Of a stretch of 64,000 nucleotides of DNA, positions 1 through 7,226 are shown piece by piece. The DNA is from Acidobacteriota bacterium. GTDB lineage: Bacteria > Acidobacteriota > Vicinamibacteria > Vicinamibacterales > UBA8438. Below the pieces are notes generated by a model. That model worked only from the letters and a program-made list of their open reading frames with translations. It had not been told where the DNA came from and ran no database searches. Every line of letters starts with the position of its first letter. Position 1 is the first letter of the stretch. The DNA lies in assembly GCA_009838525.1 (NCBI GenBank), contig VXRJ01000016.1:1-64000 (forward strand), in the 5' to 3' direction. The translations under genes and the position numbers were made by a program.

Positions 1-52
1 CCCCCCCTCCCTTTTTTTTACACCACACGCCCACACCCGAGACCAACCCCTC

Positions 53-274
53 TCATATCCGCGGCAGCGCCCGTTGTGTATAAGCGCCCGGGCCTGGGGG
101 ATCCCCCACGGGGCGGGGGGCGAACCGTTGCGATGGAGGCCCTTCCGGAAGGATGGACGAGCGCTCGTCGAGCGCCGCGTCGGCCACTTCCCGCAGCGAC
201 GGACCGCACGCCGCCAGGAAGATCACCAGGACCCACGGCAAGGCGATGACGGCAACGGCGTCGGAACGAGCCAT
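53..274 (-). CDS. Small predicted lipoprotein, function unknown
   Basis: This is a 73-residue protein. It has a short N-terminus, a hydrophobic stretch and a lipobox ending LAAC, so it is probably a lipid-anchored envelope protein with a Pro-rich tail. I see no enzymatic motif and do not recognise a family. I chose the ATG at 274 over an upstream GTG at 304. It gives a compact signal sequence, lies downstream of a good minus-strand promoter, and has a CGAGG element about 10 bases upstream. The gene is divergent from the metallo-hydrolase at 400. It could be a spurious reading frame, but lipobox and promoter together make that less likely. Confidence 0.55.
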   Translation of the reverse strand: MARSDAVAVIALPWVLVIFLAACGPSLREVADAALDERSSILPEGPPSQRFAPRPVGDPPGPGAYTQRALPRI

Positions 275-293
275 GGGAGGGAAACCTCGCGGC

Positions 294-323
294 ACTGTAG
301 CCACCTCCGGCAGCTTGGGTCAA
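294..323 (-). promoter_or_regulatory. Sigma-70-like promoter of the small lipoprotein
   Basis: On the minus strand, TTGACC (323..318) is followed by an 18-base spacer and TACAGT (299..294), with the -10 preceded by GC. Initiation would fall around 287, leaving a short leader before the ATG at 274. Predicted from sequence only. Confidence 0.5.
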
Positions 324-399
324 ACCACGCGCTGGTCGTATGATGGTCCGGTCCGCGCACTTGCGGAGACACTTCGGGCCGCATGCGAGGAGGGACTCC

Positions 400-1350
400 A
401 TGAAGCGATGGATCGTGCCGACCGCATTGCCCGCCGCTCTCCTGCTGGCGCTCCTCGTTGACAGAGGGCAAGCGCAGGAGCAGGAAGAGCGGTTCGTCGA
501 GATCGACACCCTCAACGTCCGCGACACGCTGTACCACCTGGGGGAGGGCGGCGCGAACGGTCTGGCCCTGATCGACGAGATCAACGGCGGGGTCATCCTC
601 GTCGGAACCAAGCTGCCCGGCTGGGGGCAGCCGGTGATAGACGCCGTCTACCAGGTCACCGACCTGCCGGTGACGACGATCATCAACACCCACTCGGATC
701 GGGATCACACCGGCGCAAACAGCGAGTTTCCGGATGTGACCGAGATCATCGCCCACGAGAACACCGCGGCGAACATGGCCCGCATGGACCTGTTCGCGGG
801 GAGCGCGGCGGGCCTGCCGAACACCACCTTCACCGACCGCTTCGGCCTGCTCGAGGACCTCGACCGCGTCGAGCTGTACTACTTCGGGCCCGCCCATAGC
901 GACGGCGACATCGTGGTGGTCTTCCCTCAGAAACGGACCGCGTATCTCGGCGAGCTGTTCCCGGACAAGGCGGCGCCGGTCATCGACACCGCCAACGGCG
1001 GGAGCGGCATCGCGTTTCCGGAGACCCTGGCGAAGGTCGTGGAGGCAATCGACGGCGTGGACCGGGTCATCACCGCCCACGCCCCGATCCCGACGACCTA
1101 CGCGGGGCGCGGCCGGCGCGACCGCGGCGAGCGACGCGCGTGGACGGGATGGCTGACCTGGGACGACCTGCGGGAGTACGCCGACTTCAACCGGGACTTC
1201 CTCACCGCCGTGCGCGCGTCCCACGAGGCGGGACGGAGCGTAGACGAAGCGGCAGCGAATCTGGACTTGCCGGAGCGCTACGCGGACTACGGCATGGAGC
1301 AGGCGCGGGCAAACGTCGAGGCGATCTACGCGGAACTGGAAGGCCGCTGA
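400..1350 (+). CDS. Exported MBL-fold metallo-hydrolase
   Basis: This 316-residue protein starts at ATG 400, with AGGAGGG at 388-394 as ribosome site. An N-terminal hydrophobic segment (about residues 5-22) suggests export. The metallo-beta-lactamase fold shows in the THSDRDH loop (97-103), a downstream His in the YFGPAHSDGD strand (H166) and a late His (H227). The usual second His of HxHxDH is Asp here (D100), so the metal site is altered or one-metal. The substrate is unknown; relatives act on beta-lactams, lactones, thioesters or sulfate esters. It is followed after 19 bases by an exported propeller protein, probably co-transcribed. Confidence 0.85.
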   Translation: MKRWIVPTALPAALLLALLVDRGQAQEQEERFVEIDTLNVRDTLYHLGEGGANGLALIDEINGGVILVGTKLPGWGQPVIDAVYQVTDLPVTTIINTHSDRDHTGANSEFPDVTEIIAHENTAANMARMDLFAGSAAGLPNTTFTDRFGLLEDLDRVELYYFGPAHSDGDIVVVFPQKRTAYLGELFPDKAAPVIDTANGGSGIAFPETLAKVVEAIDGVDRVITAHAPIPTTYAGRGRRDRGERRAWTGWLTWDDLREYADFNRDFLTAVRASHEAGRSVDEAAANLDLPERYADYGMEQARANVEAIYAELEGR

Positions 1351-1369
1351 CCCGGGCGAGGAAGACATC

Positions 1370-2716
1370 ATGACAATGTGGCGTGCGGCGGCGGCGATCG
1401 GCGGCCTGTTGGCGCTTGCGGGCGGCGCGGCCGACATCCGCGCGGACGACTGGCCGGAGTTCCGGGGCGAGGGGCGCCTGGGCGAGTGGCGCGAGACCGG
1501 TCTGATCGAGTCGTTTCCCGCCGAGGGGCTCAAGGCCCGCTGGCGGGCGCCGATCAAGGCGGGTTTCGCCGGCCCGTCGGTAGCGGACGGCCGGGTGTTC
1601 GCGTCCGACTGGGAGCCGACCAACGGCATGCGCGGGACCGAACGCGCCCTGGCCTTCGACGAGGCGACGGGCGAGTTGCTTTGGGTCCAGGAGTGGGACG
1701 CAGACTACGCCGGCATCCAGTGGGAAACGGGCCCCGGCGCAACGCCGACGGTCGACGGCGACCGCGTATACGTCCTCGGCCGCACCGGAGTCCTCTCCGC
1801 CCTTCGCGTCGACACCGGCGAGTTGCTGTGGCGGAGAAACTACGGCGAGGACTACGCGGTGGATCGGATGCAGTGGGGTTTCGACTGGGGCTTCGCCAGC
1901 GCGCCTCTGGTCGACGGCGACCGGCTCATCTGCTTCGTCGGCGGCGAGCCCGACGCGCGCGTGGTGGCCTTCGACAAGATGACCGGCGAGGAAGTCTGGC
2001 GGGCCCTGCCGAGCGAGGAGGATCTCGGTGTCGCGCAGCCGATCATCGTCGAGGCGGGCGGTGCAAGGCAGCTTATCGTCTGGAACCCGGAGGAGGTGGC
2101 GTCACTCAATCCGGTCACCGGCGAGATCTACTGGCGGCAGCCGTACATCGTCGGCGGGGCAATGACCGTGGCGGTCCCCGTGCAGGTGGGAGCGCAACTG
2201 TTCTTCACGACCTTCTACGACGGCCCGATGATGCTGACCCTCAATCAGGACCGGCCCGAGGCCACCGTGGCATGGAAGGGAACCAGCAATAGCGAGATCC
2301 GGACGGACGGGCTGCACGCGGTCCTGGCCACCCCGATCATCGACGGCGGCTACATCTACGGCATCTGCAGCTACGGCCAGCTCCGCTGCCTGAACGCCAC
2401 GACCGGCGAACGCATCTGGGAGACCCAGGAGGCCACCGTCGAGCGGCGGCGCTGGGCGTCCGGCTACATGGTGAGAAACGGCGACCGCGTGCTCATCAAC
2501 AACGACCGCGGCGAGTTGATCATCGCGCGACTCAGCCCCGAGGGCTACGAGGAGGTGAGCCGCACCAAGCTCATCGCGCCCACCTCCCCGCCGGGCAACC
2601 GCCGCGAGCTCCGGTTCGTCAACTGGGTCCACCCCGCCTACGCCAACAAGCACATCTATACGCGCAACGACGAGGAGATCGTGGCCTTCTCGATGGACGC
2701 GGCCGACTACGAGTGA
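1370..2716 (+). CDS. PQQ-binding-like beta-propeller protein (BamB-like fold)
   Basis: This is a 448-residue exported protein whose signal peptide ends near ADIRA. Repeated blades carry motifs such as DxATGELLW, DTGELLWRR, DKMTGEEVWR, NPVTGEIYWR and NATTGERIWE, the tryptophan-docking pattern of the PQQ/BamB propeller family. I see no CxxCH haem motif and no clear catalytic Asp of quinoprotein dehydrogenases, so it is more likely a structural or binding propeller than an enzyme. It sits 19 bases downstream of the MBL-fold gene and overlaps the 3' end of the convergent PIN toxin by 10 bases. A GAGGAAG element precedes the ATG. Confidence 0.85.
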   Translation: MTMWRAAAAIGGLLALAGGAADIRADDWPEFRGEGRLGEWRETGLIESFPAEGLKARWRAPIKAGFAGPSVADGRVFASDWEPTNGMRGTERALAFDEATGELLWVQEWDADYAGIQWETGPGATPTVDGDRVYVLGRTGVLSALRVDTGELLWRRNYGEDYAVDRMQWGFDWGFASAPLVDGDRLICFVGGEPDARVVAFDKMTGEEVWRALPSEEDLGVAQPIIVEAGGARQLIVWNPEEVASLNPVTGEIYWRQPYIVGGAMTVAVPVQVGAQLFFTTFYDGPMMLTLNQDRPEATVAWKGTSNSEIRTDGLHAVLATPIIDGGYIYGICSYGQLRCLNATTGERIWETQEATVERRRWASGYMVRNGDRVLINNDRGELIIARLSPEGYEEVSRTKLIAPTSPPGNRRELRFVNWVHPAYANKHIYTRNDEEIVAFSMDAADYE

Positions 2717-3159
2717 GTCCGCGGCGCCGCGACGGCGTCAGGCGCCACCGGAAAACCGAGGGAGGCGGCGTTCCGGCGAATCCGATCGTCAAACGACAGC
2801 ACCTTCACATCCGGCGCCAGGTTCCTGACTGTCAGCACTGTCGCGAGGTGAATCGCGTCGAGGGCCCGGACCGGCTCACGTGGAAACGACCGCCGCGATC
2901 GATGGACGATCTCCGCGTCCATTGCGTAGAGCGTCCAATGCGCCGACGCCGTGTCAAGAATGGCCTGCAGCCGTACCGACTCGCTTGCAGTCAACCGTCC
3001 GGTCAAGGAGCCGCGGCGAAACGTCCTATCGCATTCGATCAGGGTCAGGTCGGATGTATGGACCGTATCCGCAGCTACGAGTTGAGACCAGGCTCGATCA
3101 CCGCGCTCTTCGTCCAGAAGCCAGGCCACGACCGCACTTGTTTCGGCATACAGATTCAC
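2707..3159 (-). CDS. vapC: PIN-domain toxin of a VapBC-type module
   Basis: This is a 150-residue PIN-fold RNase toxin. The acidic centre is visible as Glu in YAETS (the family usually has Asp), Glu in LIECDR, Asp in RALDAIHLAT and Asp in SFDDR, all expected to bind Mg/Mn for RNA cleavage. It overlaps its antitoxin by 4 bases (ATGA), the normal arrangement of translationally coupled toxin-antitoxin pairs. The first active-site residue being Glu rather than Asp is a mild oddity that may lower activity. It probably cleaves tRNA or rRNA, but the target cannot be read from sequence. Confidence 0.88.
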   Translation of the reverse strand: MNLYAETSAVVAWLLDEERGDRAWSQLVAADTVHTSDLTLIECDRTFRRGSLTGRLTASESVRLQAILDTASAHWTLYAMDAEIVHRSRRSFPREPVRALDAIHLATVLTVRNLAPDVKVLSFDDRIRRNAASLGFPVAPDAVAAPRTHS

Positions 3160-3446
3160 CGGTCACCCCGCGTATCGTCGAGCAAGTCCTGCACTATCCG
3201 GGTCGGCAGGCGGCGCGAAGGACGCGGGTAGACATCCGGGCGATTCGGGGCGCCGAGGCGAACGCTGCCCCCGCGCGCGCGGCGGCGTAGCTCCGCCTGC
3301 GCTTCGTTCTCGGTGGTGTGCGTGGGCGGTCCCAATTCGGCCACTATCCGGCCCCGGTGGGTGACGCCGACGCGCTCTCCCCGCTCCACCATGCGGAGGT
3401 AGGCGCTCAAGCGGTTCTTGACATCTCGAACACCGGAGGTCTTCAT
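3156..3446 (-). CDS. Phd/YefM-family antitoxin
   Basis: This 96-residue antitoxin has a typical Phd/YefM N-terminus: a VRDVKNRLSAYLRMVERGE-like helix followed by a strand ending GRIVAELGPP. That is the DNA-binding dimer domain, and a basic, Pro/Arg-rich C-terminus would wrap the toxin. I chose ATG 3446 rather than the upstream in-frame ATG 3464 because the latter overlaps the predicted -10 box. With that choice the transcript would be almost leaderless. Phd-type antitoxins normally repress their own promoter; the TTGACA/TACATT promoter is immediately upstream. Confidence 0.85.
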   Translation of the reverse strand: MKTSGVRDVKNRLSAYLRMVERGERVGVTHRGRIVAELGPPTHTTENEAQAELRRRARGGSVRLGAPNRPDVYPRPSRRLPTRIVQDLLDDTRGDR

Positions 3447-3453
3447 CGCACCC

Positions 3454-3482
3454 AATGTAGACACATGAAGCTACAATGTCAA
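3454..3482 (-). promoter_or_regulatory. Strong promoter of the phd-vapC module
   Basis: On the minus strand, TTGACA (3482..3477), a 17-base spacer and TACATT (3459..3454) form a near-consensus sigma-70 promoter. The ATG at 3446 lies seven bases after the -10 box, so initiation would coincide with the start codon and give a leaderless mRNA. No Shine-Dalgarno sequence is present. Confidence 0.7.
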
Positions 3483-3486
3483 CGCG

Positions 3487-4224
3487 CTACTTCGACGCGG
3501 CAAAGCCGACGATGGGCGGATGGGACAGGAAGTCGTCCCAGAACGGATTGCCGCGCTCTGAAGGCCGCAACGAGATATCCACCCATCGGAACTCGGCGAA
3601 TCCTGCTGCTCGAAACGCCTCCTCGTACGTCTCCGGCTTCAGATAGAAGTTCTGGACCTCGAACTGCCGGCTGTCCGCATTGAATACCGTGAAGTGAACG
3701 GTGTCTCCCTCGGACGGCGAGCTCGCGCACGTTCTCTCGAGTCCGTACTTCCTCCACGTGGCGTTCGCGGGAGGTGGATTCGGGACATTGTCATTGAGGC
3801 CCACGAACCGCCCGCCCGGGCGCAACGCGTCGTGACAGGCCTTGCAGAACCGCCGAAGTTGCTCACCCGTGCGAGCGTAGCCGAGCGAGTAGATAGCGAC
3901 GACCACGTCGACCGGCTCAGACGCCGTGTATGCGGCGATGTCCGAAACGCTGTACTCGCAGCCGAGCGGGTCGCGCCGCTCCTCGGCTTGCGCCCGCTGG
4001 ATCATGTGCGCCGAGACATCCACGCCGATCGCCTTCGATGCGCCAGCCCGCTTGAGCCAACGCGTGTAGAAGCCGTCGCCGCACGCCATGTCCAGCGTCG
4101 TGGCGCCGGAGATGTCTCCGACCAGCTCCCGCAGCGTGTGCTGTTCCACGACCTCCCGGAAGGGAAGCCGCATGGAATTCGCATACAGGTCGGCGATGGT
4201 TTCGTATTCCGTGATCTGATCCAC
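3487..4224 (-). CDS. Class I SAM-dependent methyltransferase
   Basis: This 245-residue protein begins at GTG 4224 with GGAGGAG just upstream. The Rossmann SAM-binding motif I is LDMACGDGFYTRW, followed by an acidic residue in VGVD-like IGVDVSAHMI (motif II), and later PVDVVVAIYSLGYAR and DALRPGGRFVGLN. This matches the Methyltransf_11/25 family of small-molecule methyltransferases. The substrate cannot be inferred. It follows the toxin-antitoxin module with no shared operon logic and probably has its own promoter. Confidence 0.85.
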   Translation of the reverse strand: MDQITEYETIADLYANSMRLPFREVVEQHTLRELVGDISGATTLDMACGDGFYTRWLKRAGASKAIGVDVSAHMIQRAQAEERRDPLGCEYSVSDIAAYTASEPVDVVVAIYSLGYARTGEQLRRFCKACHDALRPGGRFVGLNDNVPNPPPANATWRKYGLERTCASSPSEGDTVHFTVFNADSRQFEVQNFYLKPETYEEAFRAAGFAEFRWVDISLRPSERGNPFWDDFLSHPPIVGFAASK

Positions 4225-4316
4225 CGGGCTCCTCCGTGACTTGCGTATCCTCAGCTCCTGCCGGGTACTCTACCGTGCAACAGGGCCGTCCGGTCACCTA
4301 CGCGGGCGGATTGGCA

Positions 4317-5444
4317 TCACGTCGCACGCATGCTCCGGAACAGCCGGCGATGCCCCTCCACGATCCGCCTCTCGGCTTCCGCATCGACGTCCAGGCTGCC
4401 GTTTCCGCGCTCGAACGTACCGCCGAGAAGAATGCCGTCCGCCCGCGGAAACATGTACAGCCCCCTCTGAATCGCGATGTAGTCGACCTCGGGCTGCGGA
4501 AACAGGATCGTCAACTGGCCTTTGGCCGGCATGAGCTTGCTGTCGTCGAAGAGCGCGCCGGCCCCGAGGCCCGTGCAGTTGATTACGATCCGCTCCGGCA
4601 GGGCCGCCACGGCCTCCTGGCCGCGCAGCTCACCCACGACGACCTTGCCGCCGGCGATATGCACGTCGCGTAACTGGGCGCTCAGGAAGATGGCCGGCTC
4701 GATAAGCATCGTGCGGACGCGCTGCGCGTAGGCCGCCGCGAACGGATGCTGGCCCGGCCCTAACTGGGTCGCGCTCGCGAAGACGTCGGGCAGGAGGTCG
4801 AACAGCCGGCTCTCCCGCGGTTCGTCCGACAGGTAGTAGTTGTCGATCCAGCGGACGCCGTAGCCGGCGCCCACGAAGTCCTGGAAGTACCGGAAGGCAA
4901 TCCGGCTCGCCTCGACGAACTGCGTCATGAACGCGGGCGTCACCGCGTCGGGGTCGAAAACCGACGCCGGCGTCCATTGCCCGCCCGCCACGTTGGAGGT
5001 GGTGCGCGGCGGCAGATCCCGTGCGTAGATCGTCACCTCCCAGCCTCGGAGCTGCAGGAGGCGGGCGGTCGCCAGACCTACCACGCCGCAGCCGAGCACG
5101 GCCGCCCGGCGCTCACCCCCGGCGGTGGCCATCGCGGCCTCGCGCGCCGCGAGCTCGGCGGTTCCCCACGACAGCGTGATACCGCCGCCGCCATGCCCGT
5201 AGTTGTGGACGATCAGCTTGTCGCCCATCCGGACGGATTCCAGCCGGAAGCCGGCCGGCCGGTAGGGCCGAAGCCCGACGACCCGCCGGATGATGCGATC
5301 CCACGCGACGTCGACCGGCACGAGACCGGTCGCGCCCACACCCGGCCCTGTTACGGGCGGGCGGCGGATCCCGCAGGCGGAAGCGGCAACCGCGCCGAGC
5401 GCAGCCTGCCCGCCCAACCGCAGTGCCGCTCGACGGGTCACCAT
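4317..5444 (-). CDS. FAD-dependent D-amino-acid-oxidase-like protein, apparently circularly permuted, exported
   Basis: This is a 375-residue protein with a Tat-like start (TRRAALRLGG) and a Cys at 24 in ASACG that could be a lipobox, so it probably works outside the cytoplasm. The FAD Rossmann motif GCGVVG is at about 118-123, far from the N-terminus. The motifs VGLRPYR (56-62) and HNYGHGG (80-86), which close the fold at the C-terminus of classical D-amino-acid oxidases, lie before it. This is consistent with a permuted DAO domain. It is the last gene of a minus-strand run with a sodium symporter, a small membrane protein and a purine-type permease. The likely role is oxidative deamination of D-amino acids or related amines. 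Substrate and permutation are inference. Confidence 0.82.
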   Translation of the reverse strand: MVTRRAALRLGGQAALGAVAASACGIRRPPVTGPGVGATGLVPVDVAWDRIIRRVVGLRPYRPAGFRLESVRMGDKLIVHNYGHGGGGITLSWGTAELAAREAAMATAGGERRAAVLGCGVVGLATARLLQLRGWEVTIYARDLPPRTTSNVAGGQWTPASVFDPDAVTPAFMTQFVEASRIAFRYFQDFVGAGYGVRWIDNYYLSDEPRESRLFDLLPDVFASATQLGPGQHPFAAAYAQRVRTMLIEPAIFLSAQLRDVHIAGGKVVVGELRGQEAVAALPERIVINCTGLGAGALFDDSKLMPAKGQLTILFPQPEVDYIAIQRGLYMFPRADGILLGGTFERGNGSLDVDAEAERRIVEGHRRLFRSMRAT

Positions 5445-5453
5445 GGCGCGTCC

Positions 5454-6962
5454 TCAGGCCGACGGCCGGCGTGGCTGCTCGCTACCGTAGACGAACGCTT
5501 CCAGCTCGCCGTGGACGCGTTCGATGGTGCCTGCGGACGGCGCCGGCGTGAACGCCGACACGAGCAGCGCGGTCGCGCCGTTGACCAGCAGGGCCCAGAT
5601 GGCGCCGTGCATTCCCAGCGGATGCGGCACAACCACCAGCGTCACGTACAACGTGGCCAGGCCGGCCGCGATGCCCGCGACGACGCCTGCCCGGGTGAGG
5701 GTCCGGCGGGTCGGGAAACAGACGCCGACCACGCCCGGCAGCAACTGCAGGGCGCCGGAACCCGACAGCGTGATGAGCACGACCAGGAAATCGAACGTGC
5801 TGACGGTGAGAACGTAGCCGACCGCGAGGAGCAGGACGACGAACACCCGCCCCACCCGCAGGTAGTGCGCCTGACTTGCGCCCGGCCGGACGTAGCGCCG
5901 GTAGATGTCGTGCGTGAGGACGGCCATGTTCGAGTGCAGGATGGAATCGAGGGTCGACATCGCGGCAGCGGTGGCGCCGGCCAGGATCGCGCCCGTCAGC
6001 CACGGAGAGACGTGCGCGAAAAGCAGCTCGGGAAAGATCCGGTCCGGGACGTCGAGGTCGGGCATCGCCACGGCGCCGCCGAGGCCGACGAACGCAGCCG
6101 GAATGTAAAGCGTCATCAGGTAAATCGGCGTCGTCGCGCCGAGCGCCCTCAGGGTCTTCGCGTCTACCGCGGTGTAGTAGCGGATGAGCATGTGCGGCTG
6201 CAGGATGATGCCGAACGACAGGGTGACGATCATCCCGATCCACATGCCGGGCGTGAAAAACCCGTTGGGTCCGGGCAGGGTGAGCAGGTCCGGCCGCTGC
6301 GCGGCAACCTCCCTCCAGAGCTGGAGCGGTCCGCCGAACAACTCATAGGCGAGCACGAGTGCGCCTATCCAGACGGCGAAGTACATCCAGACGCCCTGCA
6401 GAACGTCGGTCCAGTAAACGGCCCGCAGCCCACCTGCGATCAGGTAAAACGCCGCCACTATGAGCAGCAGCAACGTCCCGACCTCGAACGAGACACGCCC
6501 GCCGGTGGCCACCGTGATGATGTAGCCAAGCCCCTGCGCCTGAACCTGGATGTACAGGATGGTGAAGACCACGGACACGACCGCGACAACGACCCGGACC
6601 GCTTCCGACTCGTAGAAGTCGGCCAGCAGATCGGCCGGCGTAATGTAGCCGAACGCCTTGCCCAGCGCCCAGATGCGCGTGCCGAGGAAATACGTGATGG
6701 CGCCCGCCAGCACGGTCCACGCGCCCGCCGCCCAGAAACCGATGCCGTGCGTATAGAAGAATCCGCCCGATCCGAGAAACGCGAAGGCCGAATGGAACGT
6801 CGCGACGATGGTCAGGTAGAGGACGATGAAACCGGCCTTCCGGCCGTAGAGCATGAAGTCCTCCACGTCGACGGTCAGGCGCCGGTTCGCGAGCACGCCG
6901 AGGAGGAGGGTGAAGCCCAGATAGGCGACGATCAGGGCGGTCGCGACTTCCCAGGCTTCCAT
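5454..6962 (-). CDS. Sodium:solute symporter (SSS family)
   Basis: This 502-residue polytopic membrane protein has about 13 hydrophobic segments and the SSS core. Visible family features are the early YGRKAGFIVLYLT segment, AGGLRAVYWTDVLQG in the middle (close to the SSS signature) and TAAAMSTLDSILHSN, in which conserved Ser residues bind sodium. It starts at ATG 6962 with GAAGGAA upstream. It lies 9 bases before the DAO-like gene and 24 bases after a DUF3311-like gene, so it probably imports the substrate of the oxidase or a related solute. Substrate (amino acid, carboxylate or sugar) is not determinable here. Confidence 0.9.
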   Translation of the reverse strand: MEAWEVATALIVAYLGFTLLLGVLANRRLTVDVEDFMLYGRKAGFIVLYLTIVATFHSAFAFLGSGGFFYTHGIGFWAAGAWTVLAGAITYFLGTRIWALGKAFGYITPADLLADFYESEAVRVVVAVVSVVFTILYIQVQAQGLGYIITVATGGRVSFEVGTLLLLIVAAFYLIAGGLRAVYWTDVLQGVWMYFAVWIGALVLAYELFGGPLQLWREVAAQRPDLLTLPGPNGFFTPGMWIGMIVTLSFGIILQPHMLIRYYTAVDAKTLRALGATTPIYLMTLYIPAAFVGLGGAVAMPDLDVPDRIFPELLFAHVSPWLTGAILAGATAAAMSTLDSILHSNMAVLTHDIYRRYVRPGASQAHYLRVGRVFVVLLLAVGYVLTVSTFDFLVVLITLSGSGALQLLPGVVGVCFPTRRTLTRAGVVAGIAAGLATLYVTLVVVPHPLGMHGAIWALLVNGATALLVSAFTPAPSAGTIERVHGELEAFVYGSEQPRRPSA

Positions 6963-6986
6963 CGGGTTCCTTCTCGCGCAATGCCG

Positions 6987-7220
6987 TCAGGCTAGCCGGC
7001 GCCAGGCCCAGATCAGGATGCCGATCAGTGCGACGTACACCGCCAGCAGCGCGGAATACAGGAAGGGCGCCCCGAGAATCCAGGGTTCGGTGCGATTGAG
7101 CACCGTATGCGTAACTGGCGGCAGAGCCAGTAGAAACACCGCCAGGAACGCGACAACGGCAATCCAACCATCGCGGGTTCGGGGAATCAGATGCGAGCGC
7201 CGGGGCGCACCAATCGGCAC
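6987..7220 (-). CDS. Small two-helix membrane protein (DUF3311-like) partnering a symporter
   Basis: This 77-residue protein has two hydrophobic segments (about 18-36 and 50-70). The conserved-looking PWILGAPFLYSALLAVY segment resembles small DUF3311-type proteins typically encoded immediately upstream of SSS transporters, where they may act as an accessory subunit. It is placed exactly so, 24 bases before the symporter and 6 bases after the permease. I assign it by position and topology; the family name is likely, not certain. Confidence 0.75.
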   Translation of the reverse strand: MPIGAPRRSHLIPRTRDGWIAVVAFLAVFLLALPPVTHTVLNRTEPWILGAPFLYSALLAVYVALIGILIWAWRRLA

Positions 7221-7226
7221 GGGCTG

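Noticed and set aside
1-20. C-run and T-run at the very start
   Set aside because: Homopolymer at the window edge, probably a contig end artefact; no terminator stem can be formed.
4977-6995. Plus-strand frame of 672 codons opposite the symporter
   Set aside because: Shadow of a membrane protein gene in GC-rich DNA: composition rich in Arg, Asp, Gln, no domain.
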